From Atrichornis clamosus (lineage: Eukaryota > Chordata > Aves > Passeriformes > Menuridae), in NCBI GenBank assembly GCA_013400975.1, contig WBMZ01003003.1:1-64000 (forward strand): a stretch of 64,000 nucleotides of DNA, given 5' to 3'. The translations under genes were made by a program, and so were the position numbers. This document shows positions 22,317-33,807 of the stretch, piece after piece. Positions within the stretch are counted from its first letter, which is position 1. Each line of letters opens with the position of its first letter. Below the pieces are notes generated by a model. It did no database searches and had not been told where the DNA came from. It saw only the letters and a program-made list of their open reading frames with translations.

Positions 22317-25300
22317 CCACACACATCTGTCTCCTGTCACCCACAACATTCCATACTGAACAGTTTGCCTGGCACTCCCATGTGCGTGGCTTGGTGCATC
22401 ATTTTTCGTTGGTTATCCAAGTGTGGTTTTTCCTGAAATTTAATAATTAGCTCAAAGCACCTGAGAAGGGGTTGATGTGTGAGCTCTTCTCCACAGATTG
22501 ACATGTGTGCAGTGAGCAGGCATAGATCCAAAGAGACAATTCAACATCCCTGCAGTCTCTAGCAGGAATTCCTCTTTCTCCTCATCTCTGCCCACCTTGA
22601 GTTTCCTGCTGCCAGTTCTCCCCGTCGGGAGAACAGAAGTGCCAATACTCGAGATGTCAGAGGCTGCAGAAGAAGCTGCCAGCTGCTGCTGTATGAGCAA
22701 AACCAGCCCAGTGTCCAAGTTTGTGTTTAAGCAACAGGATCTGACAAAAAAAAGTGAACACAGGTTTCCTCTGAGCCTGAGAAGTACTAGAGATTCATCC
22801 ACACTCCTGTAAGAGTGGAGCCTCAGCAGAGCCTCAGCAGGCATGTTGAAGTCCAGTCCTGCCCTGGGAAAGTGAACTCTTTTTGCAGTGAGTAGGATTT
22901 CGCCACTGACACAACTCCTGAACAAATTACTGTCTCTTAAAAGAGGTTGAAAACACAGACCAACTAGGAGCAGACACAGTATTCCCCATGTTGAGTGAGG
23001 TTACCATGGCAGAGTCCCACTGCTAGAGTCACAATTTTCTGCTGCTGTACCATATGCTTCCCAGAGAGGCCTGTTATTTAAGTTTCCTTATATATCTCCC
23101 AGAAAAGGGTGCTGTTAGGTAACAAAAATCTGTCAATTTCTTTATGGCCAAATCAGTGGTAGACCGAAGACAAGGATTATTGCATGGATGGATATTTTTT
23201 CAGGGTCATGAACCAGCCCACACAGATTAATTTTATATTTTAGGCTACTTGTGATTACCGTTTTATCAGTCACTGTAAGCAGCCAGCAGGCTCTCACTTC
23301 ATCCATGAAGAATGAAGCATTTTAGATGATGAAATGGTGTTAGGAACTTGACATAGCTGTGGGATAAGATCTCTAAAAAAGTACGTGCCTGTACCTTGTG
23401 CAAATGCAAACAAATGTCCATAATTGGCTTGGGGCAAAGAGTGAAGGAAGGGCTAGTGTGGAAACACTGCTGCAGGACAACTGCCAGGGGAGTTTACAAG
23501 TGCTAGCTGAAGTCTATAGAGTAGAGGCAGGATAACATACTGATGGCACTTGATAGGATATTGCACAAAAGGAAAAGAAATGAGAGGAGGCAATGGTGTA
23601 AAAGAGAAGTTAGAAGAAAAGAGAACCAACCATTGGAGAAGGGAGAAGAGAACAGCAGGCAGCAGAGGCTTGGAGTTTAATACAAAATATAGAGACTAAC
23701 AAGTACAGGAAGGAAATATTTTAGTGCTGTAGGAGGATAAACTTCTAGGCAAATTCTGTTCATTTCCTTGGCCAAAAGTAGGCCTTCATGCTTTATAGAA
23801 CAAGCAAAGCTCTCTCTAGTAGCATCTCTTATGCCAGCTCACTGAACTTTCTCCTTCAGATGCAACCACTATTTGTTTGTGTAGGCATGACTGCCCTCCC
23901 TGTGGTGCAGGAGCAGAGTGGTTGGAAGCATTTTGTCAAAATCACTTTCAATGGGTCAAAATTCTAACACCTAGGGCCAAGAGTCCAATCTGAAGCACTC
24001 TGTACTCCTGAACAGTTTAACCTCAAATATTTTTTCAACAAAAATGTGTTTGCAAAGAGGAATCCATTGTTCAGTATTTCACTTAGCAGCTCTGAACTGA
24101 GGCCGTATTCAAGCTATCTGCAGGGATGTGTTCACAGACTTTTCATCACTAGCAAACTATGCTTATTAGGTTCACAGTGTAAAATAAAGACTTCTTATTT
24201 CCCATCTGGTTTGCCATTTAGCATTTGTCCATCATACACTGACACTTCAAGCTGGCTTGTTGTGATTAGCTTAGTGTGGCAGAAAGATTGCTCGCATCAT
24301 CAGTCAGAGCTTGGGCTCACAGTCCTGGGCTGAAGCTGAAGGTAAAATCCACACTAATCGCTTGTCCTGTCATAACAGCCTGGTGGTCATTGGAAAATTC
24401 TTGCCTTCTTTCCTTCTTTTGTTCTTAGAAAGTTTTGGTGAATAAGGTCTAGAAACAAGAATGAGGTGTGGGGGTGGGGAAGCAGCTGCAGCAGGGGAAG
24501 AGCAGAAGAGGCAAGTTATTTCATATACATATGTACCATGCATATGTCACCAGGACATGAATCTGCAGTGGAAATTAAAGAGCAAAGAGAAAAGCCAGAG
24601 CAGGTTTTTCATTTGGAGTCACAGTGACTTTTCTTATAAAGTCTTCGTGGTCCTGGCTTCCCACATTGATGGGACTGGTCAAGACATTTTTAATTAAATA
24701 ATGTTTCCAAGTGAAGCTGTTTAGCTATGAGAGGGCTGGCTGTCTTATATGAGCAATAGTCAGTCAGTCAGGCCACCAGCTGAAAAGTGCTCAGCTTTGC
24801 ATTGTACCAGTTCTGATTGGGTATTGCTTGCTGTGGTGACCTGTGTGAGTTGGGATATCTTGGCTCAATTTTCCTTGGCCACAGGTCCATATCATAGAAA
24901 GGAAGGAAGGACAAGCTCTCAGTTAAGAATTTCCATGGAAGTTTCTGCCGAGACCATGAAAGCACAATCATAAAGGAGAAAATCCTACAAAGCGGACAAT
25001 GTGCCATCCAGAAGAAGGCAAAACCATCACAAACTTGTCACAGAGAGGAGAGAATCTCCTGTGCAGGAATATTGGGCACCTTCTGGTGAAGAGGTAGAAA
25101 ATGTCTGACATTCATTTTGTATTACTGCCTGGCTGCCATGGGAGTTCCCTTTAGCGGTAAGAAATCATGATAACAAAGCGCAGTGATCATATTACTAATT
25201 TATGCAGCCAGCAAGGATGTAGAATTATGAGGCAAATATGAAGAAGAAACCCACCCATCTCCCTCAGGGAAAGTTGCATGTAGAGACCTATAGCAAAGTG

Positions 25301-26068
25301 AGGGCTTCCAGAATGACAACTCACCCTTTCAAGAAAAGTAAAAGATTTAGGTTGTTGGCTCCCCACTACCACCACCCACCCCCACTCCATCACTAAATAC
25401 TATTTGTATTTAGCCTAAAGCTGCTTTAACCAGGGGCTAGTATTGGTCCCACAGAGTACACGAGGAATATGCCCATTCAGTTGATAGATACAGAATCAAA
25501 CCCTGGATCCAGATACTTTAAAGATTTTTAATTTAGTAGTTTCCACTAAATTAAGAATTGATGATGTTTTTTCCACTGCAGTAAATGGAAGGTGCTGTTG
25601 CCAAAATAGCTGCTACTGTGTAAGTGTGGAAAACCTGATGGTTTCTTCAGGAGTATTAAGGAGCTACAGACCTTTGAAATGTGAGTTGCAAGAAAATGAA
25701 TTAATACATATGCTGTGTTAAAAACAAGGGAGGTGTTATGGGATGGATAAGAAACTTATTTTCTTGGGCTGTGGTGCCTCAGTAGGTAATCAAGGCCACT
25801 GCAGGCACTCTCACAGATCAGATAGGGGCTGCCTCTACCCTTATTTTGACCAGAAGTGCCAACTAAAGGCCGTATCACCATCTCTGGCTGCTTGTTTAAG
25901 GCAACAAGGCTGCACATTAAGTTGCCCTGTTAGTGCTTCTCAGCACACAACCAGACCACTGTATACCTAGGTACATGACACCATGGCTCAATTCCCTGTT
26001 GCAACAGCACACTTCTTAATAAAACAAGGCTTCAGAGGCTTCATTTACTCACCTTTTGTAGCATCTTT
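22317..26068. other. Unique sequence, no gene seen
   Basis: A 157-codon minus-strand frame (22452-22925) is the longest here. Its product has a Gln/Ala/Ser-rich middle and an acidic-basic stretch, with no recognised family. An AGCCTCAGCAG 11-mer is tandemly repeated at 22819-22840. A purine-rich patch lies near 23570-23660. Confidence 0.4.
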
Positions 26069-26160
26069 GAGATCACAGAACCACAGACAGGTGGAGGTTG
26101 ACAAAAACCTCTGGAGATCATCTTCCTCAAACAGGGCCACAGCTTACATGCTCAGATGCT
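26069..26160 (-). mobile_element. CR1 3' tail fragment, diverged
   Basis: On the minus strand the order ATGATCTCCAGAGG, then TCAACCTC, then GTGGTTCTGTGAT matches the CR1 3' terminus, with its end at about 26069. The inner boundary near 26160 is uncertain because similarity fades. Confidence 0.7.
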
Positions 26161-26519
26161 GGGGACTGTACGGTAGGCTAAATTGGCTCTAGTAATCACT
26201 GTTTTCAAGTAGGAAATAATTTCAGGTTTGAGGCTCATTGTTCCTGAAGTGCAGATGAACACATGCCATTCCCTCCCCCTCCCGCCTCCTCTCAGACCCA
26301 AAACTGGTATCAAAACTGGCAACTGTCTTTACATTTTTTTTCACTCTTCATTCATGAACAACACAGCTAACAGTGACTTTGAGAGAGAAAAGATGTGAAG
26401 ACAGTAAATATCACATTTCATCAGATGAACCCTCTCTACCTTCACATTTTAAAGTAGTTTGGACCAGTTTCATGATGAGGGTTTAATCCTTGAGCCCTGA
26501 GACCAAAAGGTAACTCACT

Positions 26520-28140
26520 CTCTGCTCACTCAATCCCCATCCAAGGAGGAGTGGCACTGAAGATGCCAAAGCTGCAGTGTGCCCCAGAGGAGCACCCCAA
26601 GCTCTGTCCCATCCCAAATGGTGCCCACCTGCATCCAGCTCCCCTCAGCCATGCTCAGCTCCATCCAACCAGTGAGGAAGCTGGTGTTGCAGCAGCTTGG
26701 GCAGAAGTGCTTGTGCCTCTTCTGGTACCATCAAAGACAACCAAATGCCACAAACCCTGCATTCCATGGAAACTCAGTGAGGCGGGAAACTTCATCACCT
26801 CCAGAAGAAACCCACTCCAAGCTCTGACAGACTCTCTCAGCCCATGAGTTGTGTGGTGGAGGCCAGGCTGGACCATCCTGACCCTGTGGCTTCTCCTCAT
26901 GCTGGCATCAGGAGTACCTTGGCTGGGTTGGGCCTCTGCACAGGGTCACAGAGCATCTCAGATCACCCACATCCTAAATCATTCAAGGCTGCTTCTCTCC
27001 CTCTCACACAGTAACTAGATTGATAGATTGAGATTTAATTTAAAATGATCAGCTACTGCAAGGACAGGCTTTTTCTTTTTTTTTATCCTTTCCCCAGGCA
27101 CTTGGTTTGCATGTTTACTGTGCTAAAAACAGTTACGAGCAATCTGGATAGCCCTCTGTTAGCTGTGATGAAAACATTCTCCAGTATATCTGACGGTGCC
27201 TGCCACTGAAGAGGCCCAAGAAACACTTCAGCTCCATGGGGAATGAGCCTTGCTTTCAACAAATGACATGCTGAAGACCTGATGCTGCCTTCCACCTGGG
27301 ATCAGTGCTGTGGCATCATCCCTGGAAGGAACTCTGGCTTGTTCATGATTCTGGCAGCCATGACACTGGCATTGATGCCTGTGGGCTGCAGTGGGTACAC
27401 CCTGTGCCCATCTTCCCTCCACCACACCACACTGCTCACAGAGTTGTGGACATGGATGTGGGTGGCAAGGAGCTTGATGTCAGGGCCTGATGCTCTTGGG
27501 TGTGACTGCCACATTCAGCAGGGAAAATAACATAACCCCTTACAATCCCTGGCCTCCAGTGAGCTCGGGCACCAAAAAGCAAGCTTATACCCAAAATCTT
27601 TGCAGAAATATTAGCCTGACAACAGACTGGGATAGGACACAGTAGCAGCTTAGAACTCTCAAGCCAGATATGCCGTCTGCCTCAGAAATGACTGACCATC
27701 ACATCCCCTCATGGGACACAGCAGAGGACCACTGCCCATTCAGCAGCAATGTCGTGCTGTGGCCACAGCCAGCTCTCCTGCATCTCACTTCACTCTACAG
27801 GGCACCTCAAGGCCACTTTTTCCAGAAGCAGTTACACAAGCCCTTTCCCTAGATGCAAAGCTGCTTCCTGCTCCTGCATGCCACTGTTCACTCCCACACT
27901 CATCCTGCAGTTCACCACCCTCTTGTGCCAGTCTGGGGCCATCTGCATGCTGGGTCAGAGTAAAAAAATCCTCAGTACAGAGTTGCACTGAGCTCAATTG
28001 TCAAGTGGGGCCAGTCCTGCAAGCAGGCCCAGCAAAAAGAAGAGAAATTTCATCTCTTCCTTTTAGTGATTTGAAATCCATGCATTACCAATTCAGTGCT
28101 CCCAAAAGTCCTTCTGGTTTGCTTACAGTCCTCTACTGAT
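26520..28140. other. GC-richer, CpG-poor stretch with many short frames
   Basis: Composition rises well above the surroundings without CpG enrichment, and frames open on both strands (for example plus 26551-26847, plus 27711-28139, minus 26655-26900). On the minus strand 27514-27083 reads through 144 codons with a single in-frame TGA (27302-27304). Its peptide is protein-like (LLATHIHVHNSVSSVVWWRE, later ENVFITANRGLSRLLVTVFS). I do not recognise it. The stretch could hold a decayed coding sequence, exons of a transcript, or an unrecognised old repeat. Confidence 0.25.
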
Positions 28141-29171
28141 AATACAAAAAATTGTCATCCCTTCCCACCTCACACACAAATACAAACGTTCAGTTAATCT
28201 CATGGTTAGGATTATTTTTTTTTTTAGGTGCTAGTGGGCTGTAGCATTCCCAAAGCAAAGCTGCCTTATTACCAATTTTGAAAACGCCTCTGTCCATCAT
28301 TATCAAATATCCTAAATACCCATGTTCAGCAGCATTCTGCTGGTACTTAGATTATGAGTCACTGGGTAATTTAGCCCTGTGAGTGAGACTGTAAACTGTT
28401 CTCCCCCTGCCTTTTCCAAGAGGATGCCAGTGGGGGACCTTCATTAATATTCACTGTAACATACATCTGTTTGCCCCCTCAGCCACTGTATGAAAATACA
28501 CAAGGAGAGGGGGAAGGGCAGAGGGAGAGCTTCAAAATGTTTGTAGCTAAAGCAGGAGCCAGGGTTGCATCCCAAGCTGTGTCTGTCAGTCTGACAAGGA
28601 CAGCAAACTTGCCATCTCTATGAGCCATTCTTTGTGGTTTTATATGCATTGAGGCATGTGAAGTAAGAAAGGCACTGGCTCTGGCTGAGGAATAATAGCA
28701 GAGCTCAGGTTGATAATGCTGCTCCACAGCTCAGTGTTAGGGCTGGATCTTGGGTGTGGATGCAAGTGACCCACTTAAGGTTTTTTGTTGCTGTTGTTCA
28801 AAAAACCTCACTGTCTACCTTCTGTCCCATTGAGACTCAGCTACGACAGAGTCATACTTCATATTCATCTATAGGAACATCTGGCCCATGTCTAACATTT
28901 AATTTCCACACCATTAGAGTCAAACAATACGTGTACATCAGTAGATAATGTAATGCATTATCACGCAAGGCAGAGAGCAGCAATTTATTAGCCTAATTTA
29001 AAATAGCCTTCAGCAAAAAATAGTGCATCTTAATTCATGGATCTGAAAGGAATGACATATTTTCCTGTAAAATGCAAAGGTATGAACAGAGACATGCTTT
29101 TCCACAGTGATGCATATATTATTTCTTTTTCTTGTAAATCTTTTAAAAGATGAAATATCAGTTCTCTGTCC
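28141..29171. other. Unique sequence, no gene seen
   Basis: A T homopolymer lies at about 28216-28226. No retroelement tail or convincing exon was seen. Confidence 0.4.
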
Positions 29172-29225
29172 AAAAAGAAGAAAAAAAAAAAAAAAGAGAG
29201 GGAAAAAAGAGAAAAAAGGAAAAGT
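29172..29225 (+). repeat. Purine (A/G) low-complexity tract
   Basis: An almost uninterrupted A-rich purine tract, AAAAAGAAG followed by fifteen A and then GAGAGGG/AAAAAAGAG units. The overlapping frames (Lys/Glu runs on plus, Phe/Leu runs on minus) are artefacts of this composition. Confidence 0.85.
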
Positions 29226-31265
29226 TCAAAACCAAGGTACATCCATAATAATACAAAAGGAGAGATCTTACCAAGGGGACAAAAGAGAAAAAGCTGCCCC
29301 AGAATACAAGCAAAAGTGACCTTTCTTTTACAGTGAAGTTGTGATCTGAATGTGAAGATCACTCAGACTTTCCAAGCTCATATTTCAACAAATCTGGGCA
29401 CCTCAAGTGCACATCAAGCATTTCCTCCTCTTTTTTAATCTATTTCTTTAATCTGTCTTTTCCAATAAGGGACATTCTCTAGATAGAAGCAAAAGTATCA
29501 AAACAAATTAGAAACCTTTGCTGACCTAGCAAAATGAGTCACTTTTCACAAGCCTTTGATTAAAGGCCATAACTTCCTTCTAGGGGGAAATTAACTTCCC
29601 AAATGGCGGAACAACACCAGGCTTACGTGACACCCAAAGTTCAGTTCTCTGAAGTGGGATACATTTTCTCACTTTTGGTTAATAAATACATCATGGGCTC
29701 TGGCAATACTGTTCAGCTCCTATCTCTAATGTACCCAAAATATACAGCTGTCTGAAGCTGAGATTTGTATTTGGCAGCATTTCTGGCTATACCTTTTTTA
29801 TTTGACATCAAAATGTCATTGAAAAACTACACAGCCTTGGAGCAAAGTGTAACCCAGTAAATCCTGCACTGTTTTTCCCACAGTGGGACAACTGTGTTAG
29901 GAGAACTAGGGGGTTGCCGTGCCTCACCCGGGATACATCCTGGAGGTGGGAGAGTGCCCACTCCCTCAGTAGCACTTAGAAGAAAGCAGTGTTATGTGGG
30001 CAGCTCAATCCTGCTGGCATGTGCCACGTGCTTTGAGAGCTTCTTGGTAGGCTTAGGTACAATAACCCCTGGTTCTGGATCTGATCGGTTTGAGCTCCTC
30101 CAAAACTGAAGCCATGCAATAGTCAAAGCAGAATTTTCAGATAACCAGGAAACCTGTAAGGTTAAAAAAAAACCAAAACAACTTATCTCAAATATCTATG
30201 TCAGTGCCACCCTTGTTTGGCAGCACCTGAACGGGGATTACCAAGATCTCAGCTGTGTACTTTGCCCCAGACAACATATAAATGAAAATCTCGAACAAAA
30301 AAAGCCTTAAAGTTAGTTATTATTTTGGTATGAAAGACAGTTATCTCCTTTTCATCCCAAAGAAGTGCTCCTTTCAGTGGGCTTGCATGCGATATCATAG
30401 GGATGATTGGTCATGGGGAATTATAAACATAAACACACAGAGAAGAAAGAGAGTGATGACAGCAATCCCATGTTCATGTGGGAACTCTTCTGGTCAGCCA
30501 GGGGCAGGACCTGCCTCAGCACCATCTACAGTGTCACAGCTGTACTGAGGTGAAGGGGCTGGGCTGGGAGGGAAGGGATGAGGGTGTATGAGCACTCTCC
30601 AAGGACATGGAAACTGGAGATATAGACCCATGCAGAGCATCCCGTAGTAAAACTGTGACAGGTCATGCGTGTCAGCAGTAGATAAGGGGAATTCTGAAGC
30701 TGAAGCTCACAAATTGATGTGTTTGACTGAATTAAACAAGTGTTTGAGCAGAGAGACTGTTTCCCTGCTTGGAGAAGGCCTGGTATTCTTGTACTTAGAA
30801 AAATACTCTGCGACTGACTTCAAACATGAACAAAGGCAGGAACAGGCAGGATCTAAAATTCAGGCAGGTGACCCAGCTCAGCAGCCAAATATATCACTGA
30901 TCTCTGAAAAGTACTATAAAAGCAGAAGGTCTTGGAGACTTAGAGAGAGTCACACCTAACACATGTGCACTTGACATATGTCAACAGAGAGAGAAAACCA
31001 GTAATCTTACACCAAGCAAAAGTAATCTCATCCAAATGGCTGTTGCACTGGAAGGCTTCATCTGGATGGCTCACTAATTGGCTGCAATACAGCACCACGG
31101 CATGGATGGGTGGGATGAGGCTGCAGCGTGTGAGAGGAGGGAATGATGGCGTGTTAGCAAAAGGCTTTGGCTTTTCCATCTCAGCTGGAGAAAAAGGGGA
31201 GAGTTTTCTGTCTACCTGACCCCATGGTATATAAAGTGACCTGGAATAGAACTGGTTTATCTTAC
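29226..31265. other. Unique sequence, no gene seen
   Basis: The plus frame 30669-30959 (96 codons, starts at GTG) has a Glu/Gln-rich, protein-like product but no recognised domain or paired splice sites. No repeat family is seen. Confidence 0.4.
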
Positions 31266-31373
31266 CTGACCTTCTGTTTAGCATCCCTTTAATAAGAGGC
31301 ATCAGAATATATTCTCCTGGCACATTTACTACCCCTATAAGGATGTAGCTTATGCTGAGATACCTGCTTTTCT
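31266..31373 (-). other. Candidate 108-bp internal exon, minus strand
   Basis: Read on the minus strand, a textbook acceptor (CTTTGTCTTATTTCCTTCCTAG, intron end at 31374) leads into 108 bases ending at a strong donor, GTCAG|GTAAGAT (intron begins at 31265). The length is exactly 36 codons and only one frame is open, entering and leaving in the same phase. It would encode a hydrophobic, beta-rich segment containing YLSISYILIGVVNVPGEYIL, lying inside a 156-codon minus-strand frame (30940-31410). I do not recognise the family. A non-coding exon is equally possible. Confidence 0.35.
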
Positions 31374-32518
31374 CTAGGAAGGAAATAAGACAAAGAAAAG
31401 GTGCTTGCATTAATGCTGCCTCAGGGCACCAGCAAGTTACGGGTTGGTGGGTTTTACAAGACTACTTACTATGCTATTCAATTAAAAAAAAGAGCAGTTA
31501 CCATAGCAACACCCACATCTAATGGCTCTTATGCTACCTCTGAGATACAAAGCACCTTCTTACGGAGATGCATTGACCAATACAGCATGTCGTGGGAAGT
31601 TTTATGCTTCCAGCAATGGTTTAAGGGGGAGAATGTGCGTTCCAATAACCAGACATATTTATATCCCCAGGTTGTAATATTAATTTATAACAAATTGTTT
31701 TCATTCCTTGATATCTCTTTTCTTCTCATTATCATTTCTTTTCTAATAGCACCTCCATTTTTTCCTTTTCCTCCCCTCCCCATATGGATGATATTTGAAT
31801 ACAGGATGAGATTTGCATATGGGAGCTCTGGGTTATGTCCAGCATTTAGGCGGGTCATATCTGTCTGTAGATCTCTTGTCTAGGAAATGCTACTACGTTA
31901 TCATAGCTGAGCAGTCATGGTTGTCAAAGGGAAGCCATGGGCTAATAGGTGTTTGTGAAATGCACTCTGACACTTTTGGTGGTAAAAGATGGGTTTGCTG
32001 CTGTCCCAAAAAGGGAGGGAGGGCAGCAATTTTTATTTCCTTTGTCCAGGAGGGAAAAGTGGGAAGGTGAGGTGGTGGTGCTTCTTCCCCAGAGGTGTAG
32101 AAGGGGTTGTGAAAGTCTGTTTATTGTCCTTTGTTACAGGTGTGGTTGAATGGGGGGAAAGTTACAAGATCCCTTGAACTTGGCAAGAGCCAAGTTAGCA
32201 TCCTTCCAGACATGCTGGAGCTGGAGAGCCATAGTCAGAAATGTGAGGAAGAGAAGAGGAACAGCTGGGCCTCAGGATGTCCTCCTCACTCCTACGGACA
32301 TTTTATTTCTTTGCAGCAAGTCACAGAGGGCACATACCCTGTTCATGAAAGAGCAAAATACTGCAGGATGCTGTGTCCCCTGTCCTCCAGCTGCTGCCTT
32401 AATTATATCCCTACCAAGTGGCACTTTGCTGGGCCACCGTCACTTGGGCAGGCAGGACTCACTTTCCTCGGGACCTTGGAGGGATGAGGGGCAATGAAAG
32501 AGTCCCAGAGCTGCTTAC
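31374..32518. other. Unique sequence between candidate minus exons
   Basis: If both flanking exons are real, this is a 1145-bp minus-strand intron. It contains an X-box (listed separately) and a 160-codon plus-strand frame (31401-31883) with a pyrimidine-derived hydrophobic stretch and no recognised domain. Confidence 0.35.
31497..31510. promoter_or_regulatory. Consensus RFX X-box
   Basis: GTTACCATAGCAAC fits the RFX-family X-box pattern (two GTnRCC/RGYAAC half-sites around AT) with no mismatch. RFX factors drive ciliary and MHC class II genes. There is no adjacent promoter-like or CpG-rich sequence, and one such match per window is not improbable by chance, so function is unproven. Confidence 0.3.
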
Positions 32519-32587
32519 CTTTCCCTGGGCAAAGCCCAGCTCTCTGGGTCTCACAGCCTGTGTGCCACTTGAGCTCCCACTGTGCCT
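32519..32587 (-). other. Candidate 69-bp (or 88-bp) exon, minus strand
   Basis: On the minus strand a strong donor, GGAAAG|GTAAGCA (intron starts at 32518), is preceded by two possible acceptors: CCCCACATTTCAG (exon start 32587, 69 bp) and a longer T-rich tract ending ...AATTGTCAG (exon start 32606, 88 bp). The 69-bp version has an open frame in the same phase as the exon at 31266-31373, so the two would join without a stop. The peptide (AQWELKWHTGCETQRAGLCP) is not recognised. Confidence 0.28.
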
Positions 32588-32639
32588 CTGAAATGTGGGG
32601 TCAAAGCTGACAATTAGTTTCCAGAACAAAAAAAAATAA

Positions 32640-33240
32640 AGTGAATCTTCAATAACCTCTGATTTTGAGCCTTCTAATTATCTAGCCAGCTCAGTAGGAG
32701 AGAAACACACGTTTGTCCTTCCTACACCAAATATTCCTTGTAAATCTAAACAAAAAAAATTCAGAAAAAAACCCCTAATGGTTTAAAGACAAAGATAGAT
32801 AAAGATTAATCATGGTAATTATTATTTAGGTATAGATTATCTGCAGAAACACAGGACATTGCTATTTCTTTACTGCAGCATCACGGAAAAATGACTTTCA
32901 TTCAAATTACAAGATTGAGCATCAGTTTCATGTTATTTTTCCATGAACATAGGGCTCCATGTATTATTTGTGATGTTCCTAATTTTTAATTACCCCAAAT
33001 TAAAACAATGGAATGATATATGATGAATGAAACCAAGCATATGTTAAAAATGTCTAAACAGTTTTACCTGGCAAAATGAACAGAAACATAAATTGCTTGT
33101 AGTGCATATTTAAAAATTCAATAGCAAGCTAAAATTATCATTTGCATTAATGTATTCTGAAATATGAATTATTAAGTGATGCACACTGGTGCAACAAAAG
33201 CCAGTTTGGAGAACCTAGCTTTAGCCTGCAGCATTCCTCA
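32640..33240. other. AT-rich block, possible conserved non-coding element
   Basis: A compact AT-rich stretch with many homeodomain-type words (AATTATT, TTTTTAATTA, TTAATG) and an exact octamer ATTTGCAT at 33140-33147, flanked by more ordinary sequence. The mix of TAAT cores and POU octamer is what developmental enhancers show, but the call rests on composition only. Confidence 0.22.
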
Positions 33241-33514
33241 GCAGTCTTATCTTCCCAGTCCCCTCTAAATAGTGCTAAATATATAAAGGAGATTCTTCTA
33301 ATTGGAAAAATGTATAGAGAACACCTGTATGAAAAAAAGAAAGCCCTTTACATTTCCAAGCAGCCTTAAAAAAAAACCCTCTCAAACAAAAGAAATTGAA
33401 ATAGTCAATGCTATTCAAGTCTCCCTTCTCTTTTTCTCTTCCCTTTTTTTTAACTCCCTTTGTATTTTGCACTCCTGTAATTTTTTCTTTGCTTCGATCC
33501 CAGCCATCACATAG

Positions 33515-33578
33515 GTTTTTTTCTTTTCTTTTTTTCTTCTTCTTTTTTTTTTTTTTAATCCCTCTATTCTTTGCACAG
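33515..33578 (+). promoter_or_regulatory. Long polypyrimidine tract with splice-acceptor end
   Basis: About 55 nearly pure T/C bases, interrupted only by AA near 33557-33558, run into TCTATTCTTTGCACAG ending at 33578. As a plus-strand 3' splice site this is close to ideal. The tract is also a mirror-type homopyrimidine run capable of triplex structure. It could be simple low-complexity sequence that happens to end in CAG. Confidence 0.45.
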
Positions 33579-33807
33579 GGTTTCATTGTTTAGAGGTCAA
33601 GGCAACGACCTGCCAGAGGGAAGCGTGTCAGGCGCCCGTGCCTGCAGTGCTGTGGAGCAGCCAGGGACTGCTGTGGCAGCATCCCAGAGGAATGCCAGGC
33701 GGCGGGACGAGGAGGCTTCCCCACCTGTGGGGCGGGAGTGCTGCTTTTCTTCTCTAGACAGCGTCAGGGGGGCAGAAGGGATTGTGCTGGATGGGAAGTC
33801 GGACTGA
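33579..33807 (+). other. CpG-bearing exon-like segment, unknown product
   Basis: Directly after the acceptor, base composition switches to GC-rich with ten CpGs in about 220 bases, against very few in the flanks. A plus-strand frame runs from the acceptor to TGA at 33805-33807 with an Arg/Ala/Ser/Glu-rich product (RNARRRDEEASPPVGRECCF). It could be the last coding exon of a plus-strand gene, a non-coding exon, or a small CpG island with its own promoter. I see no AATAAA within 800 bases downstream, which weakens the terminal-exon reading. Confidence 0.3.

Noticed and set aside
29030..29362. Minus-strand 110-codon frame with a Phe-rich hydrophobic stretch
   Set aside because: The hydrophobic segment is the reverse complement of the A/G tract at 29172-29225, not a membrane helix.
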